Source: Membranipora membranacea
Taxonomy: Eukaryota; Bryozoa; Gymnolaemata; Cheilostomatida; Membraniporidae
DNA: 60,000 bases
Assembly: GCA_914767715.1 (NCBI GenBank)
Contig: OU612074.1
Coordinates: forward strand, 21,564,062 to 21,624,061
Direction of reading: 5' to 3'
Part shown: positions 1 through 12,200 of the stretch, piece after piece
How positions within the stretch are numbered: the stretch's first letter is position 1
Layout: every line of letters starts with the position of its first letter
The notes under the pieces: generated by a model
What the model was told of the DNA's origin: nothing
Seen by the model: the letters and a program-made list of their open reading frames with translations, nothing else
Database searches by the model: none
Position numbers and translations under genes: made by a program

Positions 1-3000
1 TCATATTAGTAATAATTATAACATTGACAAAAAATATTTCAAATGTGTAGCCCACAAAAAATGCAACCATGGTTTCACCAGTACCTGCCTGATTGACCAT
101 AAAATTCTCTCAATTATAAAAGGCCATTAGGAATATTATTGTCTCTCATGAATCACTTAGCTACCTCTGAACACTTTGCCACGCTGGACAACCTGCTCAG
201 AAAATATGCTGCCATTTGTTTTGTGAAGGCTAGCATGAACAAAATCAGACCATTATTTTACTGCCAAGCCAGTCGCAGGTCAATTATGAAGGGGTACGTT
301 ATAATCTGGTGCCAACTCAGACTCTATTTGGACACCAACAGACCATTAGCAATTGTGTCAATATAACAAATAAAGTACAGCTATATCAATAAACATCAAA
401 CCACCCAGAACTAACATTTACATCCAGTCCTACCTCATCTAACAGACGGTAAAACAACAGACATTGCTGGTATTCCTTAGTGAGGAAAATGTAATTTTAG
501 ACACTGATGTGTTTGAAAATGCTCTTGAAAGTGATTTCTAACTAAGAGCGTAGAGCTGCGAAAACATAGCTTTACTTTTGAGACGGAAATTCACCAATCA
601 TGACTGGCATGTTATAGGTCGGCCTTGGTTGAGGTTGTCAAATTTTCAAAACTGAAATCTCTGACGTTGGAAGACTTGGCAAACTTTAACTTGGCAGCCT
701 TTTTATAATTGAGAGACAGTGTTTTACAAACTCATCAAGTAGATCATGTTTATTTCAGCTGATTCCTCTTCACATCCCACAAAGAGGAGCATTTTGTATC
801 TGCCATTTCATACCAAGGAAAGCAAACGTTGAGCCCTTAAAATCAGAAGGAAGGTTCTCACGGGAGAGACAATAGAATACCCAAACTTGGCTGCACTTGA
901 ATATTTTAATAACCTGTCATTCCAAGTAGCAGAATTAAACATCTCTTCCCATCTGGTCTATGGTGGGAAAAAACCAAAAGCGCTATCACGAAAAGCTTAC
1001 ACTACATCCCTCTCTACCTAGCTGGACTTATCCAGCTCTGTTGGTAGGAGGTTGGTCGAGTGACACGGATTTTGAGCTGTTCAACAAAGCTCAATCTCGC
1101 TTCTAGTTGTTACCTTTAGCGGATCTAACATGAAATCCATTGTTATTCTTCAGTTTAAGACAGTTGAGCCGTCCTGCCACATCCTGATTCCTCCCACACT
1201 TAAATAACCTGGATTACTATTGCATTAAACCATATTATTGGTCTAATCTTATTTGCCCACAATTCAACTTATCAATATATATAAAACCGGGATTATCTCA
1301 GCCTGACAGGCAATCATTAAAACCACCCACTATTCTACCAGCCAGGTGAGGCTAGGTGAGTGTGGTGATTCATTAAAATACCATAAGAGGTTATCAATAT
1401 TTAAGGAGCAAAAAAATTTACTCTGTGGTTGCTAGGATTGAACGATATCGGCTAATAAGATCAATAGTTTTGAGCTGAAGAGGTCGGCCCGTAAATCTAT
1501 TCTTACTTGAGTGTTTTTTGGGTGGACCTCCGAATTCTTTGAATGTTGACTGCGTGGCATAATTGATCTGATAGTATAACCTGTTTAGAGTAGATTGGAT
1601 ATCATTGACTTCATAAAATGAATCATAAGACTGTTTATCGAACTCAAGAAGATGTATCGATACCAGAGACATTAGATATTATTAGTGGTCTCTGGTGATT
1701 CTCAGTCAGAGAGTTATCTTGTAAATGCCCATTGCTAATTGATGCTAGATGTTTTAGATTGACAGAGAAATTATTGATGGTAAGTTTAGATCAACAATAT
1801 ACACATATTTTGTTGTTGATTAACAGCTGCAGCTGCAGCGTTATATTATCTCTATAACGGGTAAAAAGTACATTTCTATTCAGTTAACTTAATTTTTTGT
1901 GGACCTTCAAGCGCTTGTAGAAACTGATTTTAGCTCCACCCCGGATGACGGAAAAAAGACGGCTAAGAGTTGAGAGTTTGTGGAAGATGTCACCAATTTG
2001 AAAATTTAACTGCAGTTTCTCAATCAGATTTCATGTATATAGCAAACACCCACTATGAAACCTAATTACAAAGGTTGATACAGAGATAATTGATTGTACG
2101 TTCTTTCAAAAACAAATGATCGGTCAACTTTCGACACTTTACTCGGTTAAGTGTGATTTGGTGGGCGTTAATATTCCTTCCGTGGCGTCTATGGTCAGGT
2201 CAGGTCGACTGAGGGATGATGTATTGTACCCGATGATGGGAGTACAATGATGCGGTTTGACGTCAGCTCTAGCGGCACTAACTCACTTGTTCTATGAGAT
2301 TACTACCCAACTCTCATAAGTCAAGAGGCTTACTCTACCACAATCGCACCCACATTCCAGCATCGAGGGAAAAACAAAATATTTTGCAACCAATGCCGAA
2401 ATTGGGATTTACTATTTCCGATGGTTTTATGAGTCATATGACCTGGTATTATATGTTTGCCAATCACGAATATGAACCTTAGGGCACGGACAGAAAAAGA
2501 ACTTATGAATATTTGAAATACCGCTTCAAGTGTGAGCCCACTCTAAAGCTTCCTCTATCGTAACCAAGATTAAGTAATTAGGAATTGATCACTTGATTTG
2601 ATCTACGTCAGTTTTCTGAGATCAAACAATGTTAACAAAAAAGGGCAACTTGACGAAATACCCAATTTTAGATTGGAAAAAAAACCAACCACATATAAAA
2701 GAGTGAATTTGACAATAAAAAAACTGTCCTTACTTTGGAGTCCTCAAAAAAATTTTTGTTGGGGAGTTGTTTGATAGTATAATGAGTTGAAAACAGAAGA
2801 GAATATGCAACAGAAAAGAATAATGTGTCCTGTCCTGCGTGTCCAAACTATAACAGAGAAAAACTTAACAAGGCCTCTGACCTCGATCACAGGGGTAGAA
2901 TGGGTATGGGGTGATCTGAAACTAGTATTGTAAGTGCCATTGCGGGGTCTTTCAATTAGAATGAACTATGCTTTACTAAAGCAAATTATCACTATCGCAT

Positions 3001-3209
3001 TGCTCGAAATCATCACTCACTTGGTCTTTCAAATAGACAAATTCGATCCCAAATCGCTCACTCGAATGTATATAGTCCCATCAATGACTGAGCGATTTGT
3101 GAGCGAGAGCCTAGCAGGTCTCATTCACATATTGAGTGAGCATTCATATTGCCATTTTCGCTGATTCTAATTGAAATAACCCCCTTATGCATTTCTAGAA
3201 TGATTATAC
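1..3209. other. Intergenic stretch downstream of the CCDC50-like gene
   Basis: No gene is recognised here apart from one weak 84-codon minus-strand reading frame, listed separately. The stretch is AT-rich with scattered stop codons in all frames. No canonical polyadenylation hexamer for the minus-strand gene was noticed immediately beyond its stop at 3210, so the 3' UTR end is undefined. Confidence 0.4.
1418..1672 (-). CDS. Unrecognised 84-codon open reading frame
   Basis: A minus-strand ATG-to-TAA frame of 84 codons whose composition looks protein-like. Its second half has a basic Gly/Pro-containing stretch (FGGPPKKHSSKNRFTGRP). I do not recognise a family. An in-frame TAA lies two codons before the ATG and no acceptor AG sits next to it, so it does not join the CCDC50-like gene as a simple terminal exon. 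It may be a small orphan gene, a transposon remnant or chance. Confidence 0.2.
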   Translation of the reverse strand: MSLVSIHLLEFDKQSYDSFYEVNDIQSTLNRLYYQINYATQSTFKEFGGPPKKHSSKNRFTGRPLQLKTIDLISRYRSILATTE

Positions 3210-6200
3210 TCACACAGGTGGACTGCGATGTTGAGGGCTGGGTGGCTCGCCCCTCCGACCTGGCGGGCTGACTTGTCTAGGAACTATAGGCTGAGTTCCC
3301 TGATTCATGGAGGCGTCTCGGAGTAGCTGACTCTCCAGCTGTGACATATCCCAGGGTGCATCATAGTGAGTCTCAGCTGAGCGAGGACTCGAGGGAGAGA
3401 CATCGGATATCCTGTAACACGATAAAATACAATCTGTTACAATGCGGCAGCAAGTTATGTACGGAGAAACAGTCAAGTTTGAGGAGGCTATCAAGCTCAA
3501 AATTACTATCTTACAACATGCAATAAATTTGTATCGGAGGATCTCATTGAGATGATAACAGTTTTAGCCTAATCGGATATAGAGCAACCCATCGACATTG
3601 ATAAATTTTTATTTCATCAAAAACAGATTGCTTACTCGCGGTCTCATGATGGCTCACTGTGGTCTTCATATATTGATTCTGTAAACTTAGACTATCACAG
3701 TAAAAACTTTGAAGTCTATAGGCCTAAATTTATCCCATAATTCCATAGTTGCATCACCCTAGGCCTAAAATGTCGTCCCGCCTTTAAACCACCCAGCAAC
3801 CACCCCTGCTTAATGATTTTTATTAGCTTTTTAATGTGTTTCGGCCACTTGCAAGACGATGCCTTATGCCTTATTTTTTACACCCACTAATGATCTTATC
3901 ATAAGCACACACATAAAAAAACTATTATAGGAAGGTTTCTGCATCTTATTGATTCAGTCCCATGATTATCCTGATAAGAACCTCCAATTAAGAGAATATT
4001 AGAATCACTAATTAGTCAGCACCTGAGGAGCCCACACAGGACAGTCTGGTGATGGTACGTAGTGAGTTTGTACTATTAACCTCAGTTATCTCTATGATAG
4101 ACCTAAATATTACCAAAGATGAGTAAATGTCAGCTAGAGTTTAGTTCAGCTAGCTTTGGTGGCTATGGTTGTATGCTATCACTAATTTTAACTAGCTGAG
4201 ATAGGAGTCAATATAGAGAAGAAAGGGTGGGTAAATTTTAGCTAGCATTGAACACAGCTCCTTCAAGCAGCACATGCAAAATCGCCAACATTTCCTCCTG
4301 CGATTACTTCACTCCTCTATAGTAATACCAAAGACTCAATAATAAACCTAGACAGTACACCATATACAGCTGGAGTGAGGCACTTCATTGTGAGGCCACG
4401 TAACGTCATTGGAAGGTGTATTTACTGGCCATAATCTGTTCTTTTAGTTCATAACTAGATCAATTTCGATCGGATTTTGATTTTAAAAATTGCATATTCC
4501 TATTCCTAAATTTTAAATTAGTATCAAACTGTTGAGGACAAGCTGCTAAATCTATTGTAATTTTCAAACTCAAAATCTGATCAAAACTGATCGAGTTATC
4601 GTATCGACAGCAAACCTGGATTTTGGACAGTATATGAATGATAGCATCATTGCTTCAACACCTTCCAATGTCGTTACGTTGCACAGTGCCTCAATGCTAA
4701 TGCTCAATGTAGTGTCCGGTCTAGATTTTTTATCAAGTCTGTGGGTAATACTTATCATTATATTCGTAATCAAAAAAACCTCAACATATTACAGGATTGT
4801 CCACTCTCTGATACTTATTATCAAAGAGTAGACAACTCAAAATAGCTCGCCCCTGACATTATTGTTTAATCAATACTGTAAACCTTCAATATAGTATTTT
4901 GCAGATACTTCATGGTAGGTAGAGTTCAAAGGTTCAAGTAAATAGGGGCTCTGAGTTATATAAGACTGAATAAAATAGTAACGGAACATTGATCGTGCTC
5001 ACAATAATTATGTAATCAGAAATATTGAACACAAAGGTTACCACTTACTCAGATCTGTGACCCTGATAAGGAGGTGGATTAGGTTCTCTGTATGGAGGCA
5101 TAGACGGGACGGGGTGTCTGCCCCCTTGATGTGTGGGTGGCTGTAACCTGTCACTCTGGTGTGTGTGTGGTCCATACATGTCACCTGGAGGACCACCATG
5201 TCTGCTCTGCTGCTGCATGTTGGGTCCTGATGACACAAATACAGTGTGAAATACAGTCAAGGGTAAAAAGCAATGTTCTGTTGTGTGGTCAATTCATGTC
5301 TGCCACTAAGGGAACTGTTCTGCTGCTACACGATAATTTCAGTATTAAGTCTGAGCTCATTTTGGATCTCAGATAGACTCCAGTTTTACAAGTTAAATAC
5401 CTTTCTTGGTCCCACAAACTCATGAAACATTTGGAGAGGAATCTTAGGAAAGCAGAAAATGGAAGTGATGGGTGCAAGGTTTGGTGATTTATCACTGGGT
5501 CTGACTCAAATCATACCAAATCATTCTGTTTTTACCTGTAAGTCCACCTGGACTTCGCTCAAGTGGATGTGGCCTAGACTGTGAACCATTGATATCTAGC
5601 TGAGGTCTGACTGAAGGTCGGCTGGCTTCAGGGTCGTCCCTGTATCTCCTCTCAGGTAACGCAGGACCAGGTGGTGACATGTCTACAGATACAAAGTAAA
5701 GCATTCCAACAGGACAAGTTTGGTATCAAACTAAATATGGACACCTCATACTTATAAAGGAGCTAGGTCATAATTGCAATCACCAAACCAGATTAAAGAA
5801 ACAGGATAGGAGTATGAACCAGGTGTTTATGTGAACATGAAATAACTCTTGAGCCAAGATGCAGCTTGGAATGCCAGAGCAGTGACGGGGATAGACAAGC
5901 CATAGAGAAGAGATTTGTGCCAAATATGCAGAGGAAGAACAGCAAGCTTTACAAACCTCGATCCCTGTTAGGAGAATAGCCGCCTCTGCCTGCAGGTCTT
6001 TCAGCATAAATATCTCTCCTGGTTGGAGGTGGGGTAGTATTTTGTGGTGACCGGCCCTCCCTACCACCAGCTGGGATATCAGTAGTCACAACTACCGAGG
6101 CATGCTGCTGCCTCATATCTATATCTGTATTATGCATCATTCTGTTTGGAAGGTTGATTGGGATTTTAGCCTGGCGTGCCGAGGCTGGAGGAGCCGCGCT

Positions 6201-9200
6201 TGTTCTGGGGAGCCTGGGTTGTCCTGGAGATGAGGACGAAGCATTGTTTGAAGCATTAGCAGAAGGCCTTTGTGGAGCAGCTTGTTGGTGATTGTCTCTG
6301 TTAGGAGCGGACCCAGGGCCATTGGAATGTAAGTTCATGTCCGCATGCCTGTCTATATCATGATTTATACCTGGCCTCCTACCATCGCCTGCAGATTGAG
6401 GAGGGGGTCTGTCTGCTGCCCCGTACAGGTTGTTCTGTGCTTCTCTAATTTGAGCATTTGGCCTTTCATTGCTTCCTGTTGCCTGATAGCTAGCACTTCT
6501 TTGGGTGGGTCTAGGGGCGGAGCCTGATGCAGATGCTCCGCCTACTGAACTACTCTGACTCCTCCCAGTTCCATGCTGACTCTGAGTGGCCAACCTCTCT
6601 GCAAGCTCTCGCTATAATATAGACATAGACATAGAGAGCAACATTATATATAATCCCGTGGTACTCCGTACTTTCCACTAAAGCAAAATCTTCAGTTTGC
6701 AGCTTGAGCTCTGTTGTAGAAAGTATCACAACACTGGCCAACGGTAGATAGAGTTTGATCAGATTTGCCTGCATTCAGGTTGCTATCCAAATACAAAACC
6801 ATAAGAGGGCAACTCCAAATTTAGACACATTAATTCAAATTTGATCTAGTCAATACCTTCAATACCTTACTTACTCTTCTGCTATGGTGCCAGACAAACG
6901 TCAAGCAGAATGCCGAACTAGGCCTTTTTTGACAAGAAAGCAAGTTGGCAACCATGCAGCTTGGGGAATTCAACTAGCACTCAGTGCAAAGCCACAATAA
7001 CTGTTTTATATTACTGGTGTTATGGTCGACAACTAACAACTGAATGGGTAATCTTTGTCGGGCCAAGGAGAGATGGTAAGGCAAGTGAGGGCAGGTCAGC
7101 CAATATGCAGGGTGCTTTATGCTTCATCAATATAAGGATATCATGTTGGTTGCCATATTTTGGCTGGAAAACTAACAAGTGATGCTTTGAAAAATGTTAA
7201 TTCAAGGGAGCAAAATGTTATCTTCAATAAAACCAATACCTGTCCTCCTTTAGATGCTTTCTGCAGAAAAGAAATTGAGTTTTGGCAAATGGAAAAACAT
7301 TGACCATCAATTTCTCAACTGTTTCATGCTGAGTATTCACACAGAATAAAACAGAAACAATGGCCCATATTATTAGGTATAGCATTCATGGACTGCAAAA
7401 TTTCACTTATAGCCTTTGCTGTCCGGGATACAAAATAATGTCTGTGTTGGCAAAAGCCTGAAATGTACTTAAATAGAGTCCAACATAACAAGAGTATAAT
7501 CAAAGCTTAGTAATTCATAACTGGGTGTGACACATGTTGGATGGAACATAATCTCGTCCTCAACCAAGATATCGTGTTCTTGTCAAAATGAGGTCTAGAA
7601 AATTATTGCTTGGGTAAACTCGAAACCACTTGTTTTTTCTCTGCCTTATAGAGAGGCCAAGAAGAAATCTAAGAGAATGGAAGCTTTACTTTCAGACTTG
7701 ACTTTACCTGTTGCTGGAGGAGTTTTTGTTGATGTTTTAGGTTTCTTCTTTTGGCCTTGAGATTTTCTTCTTCTTGTACTATTCTAGCTAATTCTGAGTC
7801 CTGTGATTCTATCTGTCTGAGTCTGTGCTGAAGTACATCACTACGAGATGTCTACAACAAATATAATATGAGCAATCAAGTAATTATTCTACAAACCTGA
7901 GCCTGTGATGGCAATGGTCAGTTATGGAAAGATATTGGAGAGGAAGGGACTCCAAATCACCCAGTAGATCATTCTTTCTTTGTTGTATGGATAAATAACT
8001 ATTCATTGTCACAGAAAGAAAGAAAGGAAGGATGATCCAATTTCTTTGACATGGAGTATACAGTATTCAGTATACAGTATACATAGGGAGGGTGGTCATC
8101 CCATCCTCCCTGAGTATACAGATATACTAACCCTCTTCTCTTGGTCCTGCATTAATCTAGCTAGCTCAGCATCTTGTTCCTCTTGTAGCCTCATTCTCTG
8201 ATCAGGAGGCATATTCGGGTCGGGTGGTATATAAAAATCACTGAAGTCACCCTCATCCTCCATGTCATGATGACCTGAGCCTACAGGAAGTTCACCTCGC
8301 TCTAGAAATAGTGTAACAGAATCATTAACTAACTGTGTTAGATAAATATAAAATAACTTGGCATCAGTCAGTCAAATCGGGCCTGTTCAAAATGTAACCA
8401 TAATGCAACTTGAACATAGAATTCCAAAAAAAGTCGTCATTGCATTGTGGGATACTCATGAACAGGTCCCACTAATACGAGCAACATTATTTAAATGAAA
8501 ACATCAGGAGGTCAAAGGTAAAACAACTCCCAATCCTTTCTGGTGATGATCAAGCGGCTATCAGAATACGACTTTCCTTTGTGTTTAAAATATGCAGGTA
8601 TACAGCAAACCATTTTTAGGGTGGTTTCATATTGAAGCGACTCATAATTAAACTTTTACACAAATTTAAAATTCATAAACAAGCCCACCGTATAAGGCAG
8701 ATTTATCACTGCTAGTATACCCATATAAAGCTTATACGGCCCAGTCTATGCACACTTAAGAAGATGTACCTTGCATCTGACTTTGATTAATCAGCCTCTC
8801 TAGGCGTTTCCTCTCTTTAGCCAGAGCTCTCTGCTGTTTCTTACGCTCATATCTCTCCTCTTCCTCTCTCTGTAGTCTCATCGCCAAATCCTGACAGAAA
8901 TACAAGTTAGTTCATTATGTGAACTAACTTCCAATGTCTTGTCATTCATAAGGATGAAAACTTGTTTGTCCGAGATTTTTTGTGACTTAGTGAAATACAG
9001 AATAGTGTCTGTGTGTGGCAAGGTTGTCTGTTATATGAATAACATTACAAAGCCTTGCCATTCATAAGGATAAAAACCTATTTATCCTGAAATTCCAGTG
9101 AAAAAGTTCATACTGCAGAGTTGTCCCGCTATGAATAGTAAGCTCACAACTCAAGCTGTTGATTAATTATCTAAACAAGGAATATATTTCTATCCGTCTG

Positions 9201-12200
9201 ACAATGTAATCTACAGCCTACTAGCTCTTCAAATCACGAGTGCTCAGGCCTGCCTATGAGTTAAGCAACTGGACAGAGTTAGGTAGTCACGGTAATGTAA
9301 GACTCTCACCTCCACTGTTAATATTTAATTATGTGATATGATAAGACCTTCATATATTTTAGCTAGAAGTAAAATCACTTTTCATCAGAGTAGAAGAATA
9401 TACTAACCCTGTCTTCAGCTTCTAATGCCTCCTCATCAAACTCATCAGAGAGAGGAGACTGAGGTTCATCATCGTAACCCGGGCGATTGAGGCTGGCTAG
9501 TGTAGGGCCTCCTACCGCCTGTAACAGAAAGCTCACTAAAGATACACAACTGATAAAACTTGTGACTTATGAAACAGCTAAATCTGGTATTCCAATATCC
9601 ATAGAGATGATTGATGAAGGTATGATATTAAATCCCACTTGCAGCACTTTGAGCGCCGAACTAGAATATAATACTGATAGGAGTATCCCAAAACACAATT
9701 CAATCTCTACTACGGTTGAGAGTGAAATGTACATGATAACAAATGCAATTTATTTCACAAAGAACTTCAGGGTCATGTTACATATTCTGGCTTCAGGCAG
9801 CATATAAGAAAAAAACTATTTGAAACTGCCCCAGTGATGATAGAATTTTTTTTCCCACCATTGGATCGACCTCGATAACCAGTTCATTGACATGACATAA
9901 GAAGATTACTGCATTGCTCTAAATTAGACTGAGACCTTAAAAATTATATCATATATAGGGAGACCCAGCTATGGCTTCGAAAGTTGATCGGGATCGAGAT
10001 AAATCACTATGATGTTATTGCTAATTAAAACATGTTAAATCCTGATCAGTAGGTCACATCCACAGAGACAACAACGACAATATCGATATGATTCACGATG
10101 ATCGCTGTAATCATGAAATATTTACAATCCAGTTAGAATTATGCTACATTTCTGCTGAGCAGAGCAGGGGCTGTATGATTGGAAGCATTAGTGTCCGTCT
10201 CCTACAGGCTTACAGTGGGATAATCAAAATGAAGCAAATCTGCAGTTGGTGAGGCGTGATTGCACCAAAATTGCAGCGATAAATTATGTGCATTGCTAAT
10301 TTAACATGACAACCGACTATGTTGTGCCTGGCAGAAATTTTAGTGAATGCGATTGAATAGCTTGAGATCCAATGCTGTTTCTGAGGGGCGGTCGTGACGC
10401 TCTTTACCTACACAGGTAGATAGATATCATCAGCAAGTCAAATTTGATCCTACCAGCCTTAATTTGGAGTTGCTCCCCCTCAAAATGAAGGGAAATTGGA
10501 TCAAACTTGAGCTACACCACCACCACCCCTGACAGAACAGCGATGGATACATGAAGCTGGTAGTAGATAGTCTTACCCGTGGTACAGATCGTAACCATGT
10601 GTCAACCTGTATCATAATCATCACTTCATTTAGACTTATATTATAGAAATCGCAGTTATGATTGAGCCAATGATACACAAAATATCCTTGAGGATATGGA
10701 AATGATGTTCTTAAATTGCGATACCTTTCTGTCCCTCAGCCTCAAATACTGATGAATTATTTTGCCGCAAGATTGTTTTTTAAGACTTCACACAGATCAA
10801 AGCATTTTATGGTGAGGCAAATATCACTGACTAAGATTCTTATGTTGTTAACTTGAGAATGAGGGAGCAAAAAGTCACACAACTATAAATGATTTTCATT
10901 CAGAAGTTGTTTACTGTAAAAATATCACATAACCATTGATTACTAGTTGCACAAATATATAATGCTTTGATCTGTAAGAAGTCTTCTAATACGACCAGAA
11001 TGAGTTCCTCACCTCGCTAAGTCTCTGATAATCATCGGACCCGCCTTCCTCTTCACCTCTTGGCCTTCCCCTCAGATCCATGTAATTATTACTATAGGTT
11101 GGACCTCCACGGTACCCACCCCGTCCAGCACCTGCGGGATCAGGTTGGTGCTGAGGCCTTGTTGAGGGCCCAGAGTTCAGGACAGTCTGATTATGAGCAA
11201 ATCTTCGCTCTCTCTCCTGCATGTGTCGAGCCATCTCCTAAAAAGTCAAAATCAGCAACTGAGCAGCTCAGAAAGAGAGGGTGAAATAATGATCTCTTGT
11301 TTGGCTACATTACTATAGTTGTGAAGCACACATGTAGTCAATCATTGAAAATCATCAGAAATTGAAATTTTGGACAGAGCGGTTTTAATGTTGAAATAGC
11401 GAGTTAAGGAAATTAATCACCCATAATGCCTAAGGTTATATTCTGACCACCATCAAATCAAGGAGAAAGCACAGCAGAGATTTGAAGCCACATGAAGAGG
11501 GAGAACTTATAGAAATGGGTATAAACCATAGACTCAATAATAAACCTAGACAGGACACTATACAGAGCTGAAGTGAGGTACTTAATTGTGTGCGGCGTAA
11601 CAACATTGGAAGGTGTAGTAGCATCGGTGTTATCACTGATTTACTGTCCATAATCCAGGTTTTTTGTTCATAACTAGATCAATTTTGATCGGATTTGGAG
11701 CTTGAGAATTGCTTTACAATCAGCAGCATCTATTTATCACTTGGATGTTATTTCTTCTTCAAAAATTTTCTTTGCCTAAAATGTGTATCAAACTCTTCAC
11801 GACAAACTGCTAAATATATTGTAATTTTCAAACTCATAATCCGATTAAAATTGATCGAGTTATCAACACAAAACCTGGTATATGAGCTGCAAGTCAATGG
11901 TAACACCGATGCTACTTCACCTTCTTACGTCGCCCCACAATTAAATGCCTCAGTGCCTCAATGCTAATACTCCAAATCATGTCTATGGTATAAACCCATA
12001 AATGTGCAGAATTTGATGATGTCCAGGCAATCTAACAATGTGAAAGGCAAATAACACCTGAAACGTGAGCATGAGACCACAAACAAATAAGCTGAGTTTG
12101 ATTGTGTCAAGTCCCCGCAAAATGATGATAAACAATCAGTTGATAAAATGGATCATCAGTATTTGGAGTTGTCTATTCTTTTGCACAGGGCATGCTACTC

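Noticed and set aside
6345-6527. Plus-strand open frame opposite the large CCDC50-like exon
   Set aside because: Antisense shadow of a 655-nt coding exon; no splice support or family match.
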